Of a stretch of DNA of 17,942 bases, positions 14,651-17,942 are shown one piece after another. Numbering within the stretch: position 1 is the first letter of the stretch; every line of letters begins with the position of its first letter. Origin of the DNA: Flavobacteriales bacterium (GTDB lineage Bacteria; Bacteroidota; Bacteroidia; Flavobacteriales; UA16). Both the position numbers and the translations under genes were made by a program. Below the pieces are notes generated by a model that did not search any database, was not told the origin of the DNA, and saw only the letters and a list, made by a program, of their open reading frames with translations. The DNA lies in NCBI GenBank assembly GCA_030831885.1, contig JAURKF010000264.1:1-17942 (forward strand), written 5' to 3'.

Positions 14651-15628
14651 ATGATGAATTATAAGTTTCATATTCTATCATTTTTAGCTTTTCCTCTGGG
14701 GCTGGTTGCGATTATGGCATTCATGCCAATTCCGAAGAAAGTTGCAGCAGACAAAATTGCATACTTCAGAAGTTCCAATGATTCGGTTGTCTTTGTGGAA
14801 GCTCACTTTCCGGATCCTGCCACTTGCTTGTTTGATACAGTCAATGTATTTGGTAAGTACTGGCATAATACAAACCTATTTTCATATTCATACCCGTCTA
14901 AGGTGCCAATTCCGGATTCCATGTATTTCGTTATGTGTGATTCAGATATTGAGTTTTGTATTCCTCGCAATGGGGGAATTAATTCACCTTTTGGTCCACG
15001 CTGGGGAACAATGCACAAAGGGCTTGATATTCACCTGAATCGCGGTGATGCTGTGAAGGCTGCAATGCCTGGAAAGGTGAGATATGCGCAGTTCAATACC
15101 GGCGGTTTTGGCAACTTGGTAGTGTTGAGGCATGCCAACGGGTTGGAGACTTATTACGCTCATCTTACAGACATTAAAGTAAAGCCCAATGCATGGGTAG
15201 AGGCTGGGGCAGTAATTGGCACCGGGGGAAATACTGGAGCTGAATGGTCGGGCGAGCATCTTCATTTTGAAATGCGTTATTTAGATCGAGCATTTGACCC
15301 ACTATTGATTATTGATTGGGCCAAAAAGCAGTTGAAGTCAGATACCTTGGTTTTGCACAGGAAACACCTTCAGGTGGCGGAATCGGTTGTTAAGACAGAC
15401 GCTTCTCAGCTTTCAGATGTTCGCACAGAGTCATCAACCAGATTGCAATCGATTTATACAGAATCAAATTCGAACGCGTCCGCCCCCTCTTATCACATGG
15501 TGCGATCGGGAGATACCGTATATAGTATTGCCAGAAAATATGGCAAAAGCAGTACGAAGTTGCTCGTTCTAAATGGCCTAACGACTGAATCTACCTTGAG
15601 GATTGGCCAGCGAATTCGACTGAAGTAA
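14651..15628 (+). CDS. M23-family metallopeptidase with C-terminal LysM domain
   Basis: A 325-residue exported zinc endopeptidase of the M23 (LytM/lysostaphin) family, which cleaves peptide cross-links of peptidoglycan. The N-terminus has one hydrophobic segment (about 7-25), a signal anchor or signal peptide. The catalytic domain has PFGPRWGTMHKGLDI (113-127), where His122 and Asp126 are the first zinc ligands; YYAHL (168-172, His171); and EHLHFE (202-207), with the HxH pair. All required residues are present, so it should be active. A Ser/Thr-rich linker (about 245-279) precedes a LysM domain (281-325, with RSGDTVYSIARKYG and LRIGQRIRLK). I start it at the ATG at 14651 (a second ATG follows directly), because the longer frame from 14585 begins inside the promoter. 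Divergent from the PorE-like gene, so shared control is possible. Confidence 0.92.
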   Translation: MMNYKFHILSFLAFPLGLVAIMAFMPIPKKVAADKIAYFRSSNDSVVFVEAHFPDPATCLFDTVNVFGKYWHNTNLFSYSYPSKVPIPDSMYFVMCDSDIEFCIPRNGGINSPFGPRWGTMHKGLDIHLNRGDAVKAAMPGKVRYAQFNTGGFGNLVVLRHANGLETYYAHLTDIKVKPNAWVEAGAVIGTGGNTGAEWSGEHLHFEMRYLDRAFDPLLIIDWAKKQLKSDTLVLHRKHLQVAESVVKTDASQLSDVRTESSTRLQSIYTESNSNASAPSYHMVRSGDTVYSIARKYGKSSTKLLVLNGLTTESTLRIGQRIRLK

Positions 15629-15756
15629 CAAAGTTAGTCCTATCTCCTTTTGTGTGTTTAAAATCTGTTGACGATGGAATCACTTAATGGTTGTCATTAT
15701 TCTAATTTTACGGCATTAAACATTACTTAAAAAAACAAGAATTGAAATAAAAATCT

Positions 15757-16500
15757 ATGAAGAAGGCGATTCTCATATTCTCTGCTTCTGTCATTACCAT
15801 ATTGTGTGGTTGCCAAAGCAATTCAGGAAGTGGAAATGTTGACTCCAATGCGGTGTCTGCGCCTTCCTCTGCTGAACCGGCTAGGACCGAATCGGAAGCT
15901 CCTGCCTCTGAGTCTGAAACGACGCTAACCATAGTGAAGGCTCAGTCCGACAATCATCGATTTGTTGATTGGGGAAGCAAACCGGAAGAGGAAATGGAAG
16001 GCCCTACACCTACATGGGTTTGGACTGGCATGATGTGCGGAGGTTTTTATGAAGACGATTTAATGGTTTCTTCAACCCTTGCGCCTCAGGGTAAGTATAA
16101 TTATAATGTGCGCAACCTGAGCGATGACAATCCGACCTCGGCATGGGTAGAAGGTGATGCTGATTATGGCATTGGTGAGTATATTGAGGTAATGAACTGG
16201 AGCCCAATGGGCGATGGAACAGTGTCTATATTGAATGGTTACCAGGCAAGTCGTTCAAGTTGGGAAAACAACAGTAGAGTTAAGCAGCTCAAAGTTTCTC
16301 TGGACTCTAAGGATTACTGTATCATTGAATTGGCAGATGTAATGGGGATTCAGGAATTTAAATTTCCTAAGGATTTTACCTCGGCCTTGGACAAAATGGG
16401 CGAAAATCGTGGTAAAATTCGCTTTACAATTTTGGATGTGTACCCTGGATTGAAGTGGAAGGATACCGCCATATCTGAAATTTTCAGTTGCGGCGGCTAG
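15757..16500 (+). CDS. Lipoprotein with NADase-type glycan-binding domain
   Basis: A 247-residue lipoprotein. The signal peptide ends in the lipobox LCGC with Cys19 as the lipidated residue, followed by a Ser/Gly/Glu-rich linker (20-60). Residues about 85-247 form a galactose-binding-like beta-sandwich. They match the pattern of the NADase-type glycan-binding (NADase_transloc) domain: DDNPTSAWVEG (123-133), GIGEYIEV (138-145), ILNGYQ (158-163), NNSRVKQLKVSL (171-182), LDVYPGLKWKDTAISEI (226-242). In the family this domain accompanies secreted enzymes or stands alone; its ligand here is unknown. There is no enzyme domain, so a surface or periplasmic binding role is the likely reading. The preceding gap of 128 nt holds no clear TAnnTTTG box. 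The gene converges with the Omp85 gene, only 14 nt away. Confidence 0.8.
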   Translation: MKKAILIFSASVITILCGCQSNSGSGNVDSNAVSAPSSAEPARTESEAPASESETTLTIVKAQSDNHRFVDWGSKPEEEMEGPTPTWVWTGMMCGGFYEDDLMVSSTLAPQGKYNYNVRNLSDDNPTSAWVEGDADYGIGEYIEVMNWSPMGDGTVSILNGYQASRSSWENNSRVKQLKVSLDSKDYCIIELADVMGIQEFKFPKDFTSALDKMGENRGKIRFTILDVYPGLKWKDTAISEIFSCGG

Positions 16501-16514
16501 GTGCTCACGACACA

Positions 16515-17942
16515 TCAGAAGGGAAATCCAATACCCAGATTGAAGACAGTGCTGTTGCGCAACTTAAGTCTATCGACAGCATTTCCTGTAGTTGCGAGGT
16601 AGGCTAGGTATTCATCCTTCGGCTGCCATAGCCATCGTTCGCCCTGCACTTTGGCGGGATCCTTAAGTTGTATGCCCGCATCCAGACGAACCAGGAAGTA
16701 CTCAAAGTCGAGTCGCAATCCTAGTCCTCCTCCAATAGCAACTTCACTAACAAATCGGTTAGCTTTGAAGTCGGCCCCTTTGCGATTGCTGTCTTCATGA
16801 AGCAGCCAAATATTACCCGCATCAGCAAAAAGAGCCCAGTTGATTAGATTGGTGAACTTAAAGCGATATTCGAAATTACCCTCGAGTTTCAACTCCCCGA
16901 TATTGTTGAATGTTTGAGGAAGCAGAGCATCGCGCGAAGAGCCGGGGCCCAACGTACGCGCCTGCCAGGCGCGCATACCATTGGCACCGCCGCTGAAAAA
17001 GCTTTTTTCGAATGGTAGTGTAATTGCATTTTTTCTCGGCACACCCAATCCACCATAGGTGCGCAGCACGAAGGCATTACGGTCATTCACGTTGCTGTAA
17101 AAACGAAAATCGACTTCGCCGCGGAAATATTGGGCGAAACGTATTCCATAAACACGATGGCTATCGAGCGTGTCGACAGGCTGCCCTGTAAGATCCATGA
17201 TTCCATTGAGCATATTACCTGCAGCACTCGCGCCCATTCGCAAATAAATATAGCGCGGTTGATATTTAGCTTTCTGGGTATTCAGGGTGTAAGAGGCGTT
17301 GGTGGCAACAATGAGGTGATCCTGATAACTATTGGCCAAAAAAGCGTCGTTCAGTCGGAGAAGGAATTCTTCGAAAACCTGTGATTTGTCAATTTTAATG
17401 ATACTGAATTCAACCAAATCTAATGAAACACGCGACACTGCATCGGGGTTTTCAATCCAATCATAGGAGTATCTGATTTGAGAAAGTGTTCTTTGATAGT
17501 CAGGTCTTCGCTGGTAGTTGAAGGTAGCACTCAAAGAGGTTTGAGGCTCGCTGCTTTGAGCTGTAAAATCGCAACCTAATGGCCAAAGCCTAGGCACGCG
17601 ATAGGTTATTTCGGGGCCAATTTCGAAGGTGTTGAGGTTGAAGTTACTTTGTAATTGATTGGCTGCGTTGTCGTTGGTTACACTGGAGAAGCCAAGGGCT
17701 TGTGAAGCCTCGACTCCCGTTACAATATTGAAATCGAGCGCCTCGGCACCCCCAAAAAGATTGCGATGCGTATAGGATAGATTGCCGTAAATACCCATGT
17801 TTCCACTTCGGTTGGTGAAGTGGGGATAAAAGTTGAAGGACTGCTTTTCGGCAGGGGTAAGCCTTACATGCGTATCGAGCACGTGTAGGCGCTCATTGAT
17901 GGACGACGATTGAGGTAGCAATTGAATTGTGGTGGACTTGAA
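16515..17942 (-). CDS. BamA/TamA (Omp85) family outer-membrane protein, TamL-like, 3' part (5' end outside window)
   Basis: The frame is open to the right edge of the window. A TTG at 17919-17921 is an internal leucine rather than a start, because family-like sequence is expected to continue upstream. The visible 475 residues are mostly amphipathic beta-strands of a 16-stranded barrel. Key landmarks are NLSYTHRNLFGGAE, typical of the early Omp85 barrel, and SGGANGMRAWQARTLGPG (coding 16965-16991 and beyond), matching the GGxxSxRG(W/Y) L6-loop region that is conserved in Omp85 proteins. The chain ends with an aromatic strand, NLGIGFPF, the expected outer-membrane insertion signal. Bacteroidota carry this subtype as TamL, usually with TamB; no tamB is seen here. 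BamA itself is less likely, but the missing POTRA domains prevent a firm decision. Confidence 0.82.
   Translation of the reverse strand, partial: FKSTTIQLLPQSSSINERLHVLDTHVRLTPAEKQSFNFYPHFTNRSGNMGIYGNLSYTHRNLFGGAEALDFNIVTGVEASQALGFSSVTNDNAANQLQSNFNLNTFEIGPEITYRVPRLWPLGCDFTAQSSEPQTSLSATFNYQRRPDYQRTLSQIRYSYDWIENPDAVSRVSLDLVEFSIIKIDKSQVFEEFLLRLNDAFLANSYQDHLIVATNASYTLNTQKAKYQPRYIYLRMGASAAGNMLNGIMDLTGQPVDTLDSHRVYGIRFAQYFRGEVDFRFYSNVNDRNAFVLRTYGGLGVPRKNAITLPFEKSFFSGGANGMRAWQARTLGPGSSRDALLPQTFNNIGELKLEGNFEYRFKFTNLINWALFADAGNIWLLHEDSNRKGADFKANRFVSEVAIGGGLGLRLDFEYFLVRLDAGIQLKDPAKVQGERWLWQPKDEYLAYLATTGNAVDRLKLRNSTVFNLGIGFPF

Noticed and set aside
1..17942. Defence system, mobile element, prophage or CRISPR
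   Set aside because: No nuclease, reverse transcriptase, integrase, transposase, toxin-antitoxin pair, terminal repeats or spaced direct repeats are visible. The only helicase is an ordinary DEAD-box RNA helicase.

Overview
The window reads as chromosome of a Bacteroidota bacterium of moderate GC content. Four things point there: a DUF3127 protein, a TPR / PD40-propeller / OmpA protein of the PorE type, a TamL-like Omp85 barrel, and promoter-like TAnnTTTG boxes with no clear Shine-Dalgarno sequences. The order or genus cannot be fixed from this stretch. I see no rRNA, tRNA, CRISPR array, insertion sequence or phage gene.

Layout. (1) 2-2054, plus strand: the 3' part of smpB, a small OB-like DUF3127 protein with an SSB-like acidic tail, and a DEAD-box RNA helicase. 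(2) 2094-9568, minus strand, in transcription order: an MFS transporter (9568-8276), a secreted protein of unknown function (8131-7556), a membrane-anchored SGNH protein (7506-6493), an MBOAT O-acyltransferase (6489-5029), a secreted SGNH hydrolase with a C-terminal LysM domain (5116-3626), and an MHS-type MFS transporter (3560-2094). The three central enzyme genes are 3 nt apart or overlapping. They look like a cassette that moves acyl groups, probably acetyl, across the membrane and onto or off a wall polymer; the LysM domain suggests peptidoglycan. (3) 9632-12151, plus strand: an MltD-like lytic transglycosylase homologue whose catalytic Glu position is Leu, a roughly 480-nt stretch without a convincing gene but with a terminator, then an arginase/agmatinase-family ureohydrolase. 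(4) A divergent pair: a PorE-like OmpA-family protein on the minus strand (14174-12228) and an M23 endopeptidase with LysM on the plus strand (14651-15628), separated by a 476-nt intergenic region with a good promoter and two inverted repeats. (5) A lipoprotein with a NADase-type glycan-binding domain (15757-16500) converges on the 3' part of a TamL-like Omp85 barrel gene that runs off the right edge.

Taken together, much of the window concerns the cell envelope: a putative wall O-acylation cassette, a pseudo-transglycosylase, an M23-LysM hydrolase, an OmpA-type peptidoglycan-anchored protein, a glycan-binding lipoprotein and an outer-membrane assembly barrel. The most interesting items are the SGNH-MBOAT-SGNH/LysM cassette with its unusual 88-nt gene overlap, the catalytically degenerate transglycosylase, and the SSB-like tail on the DUF3127 protein.
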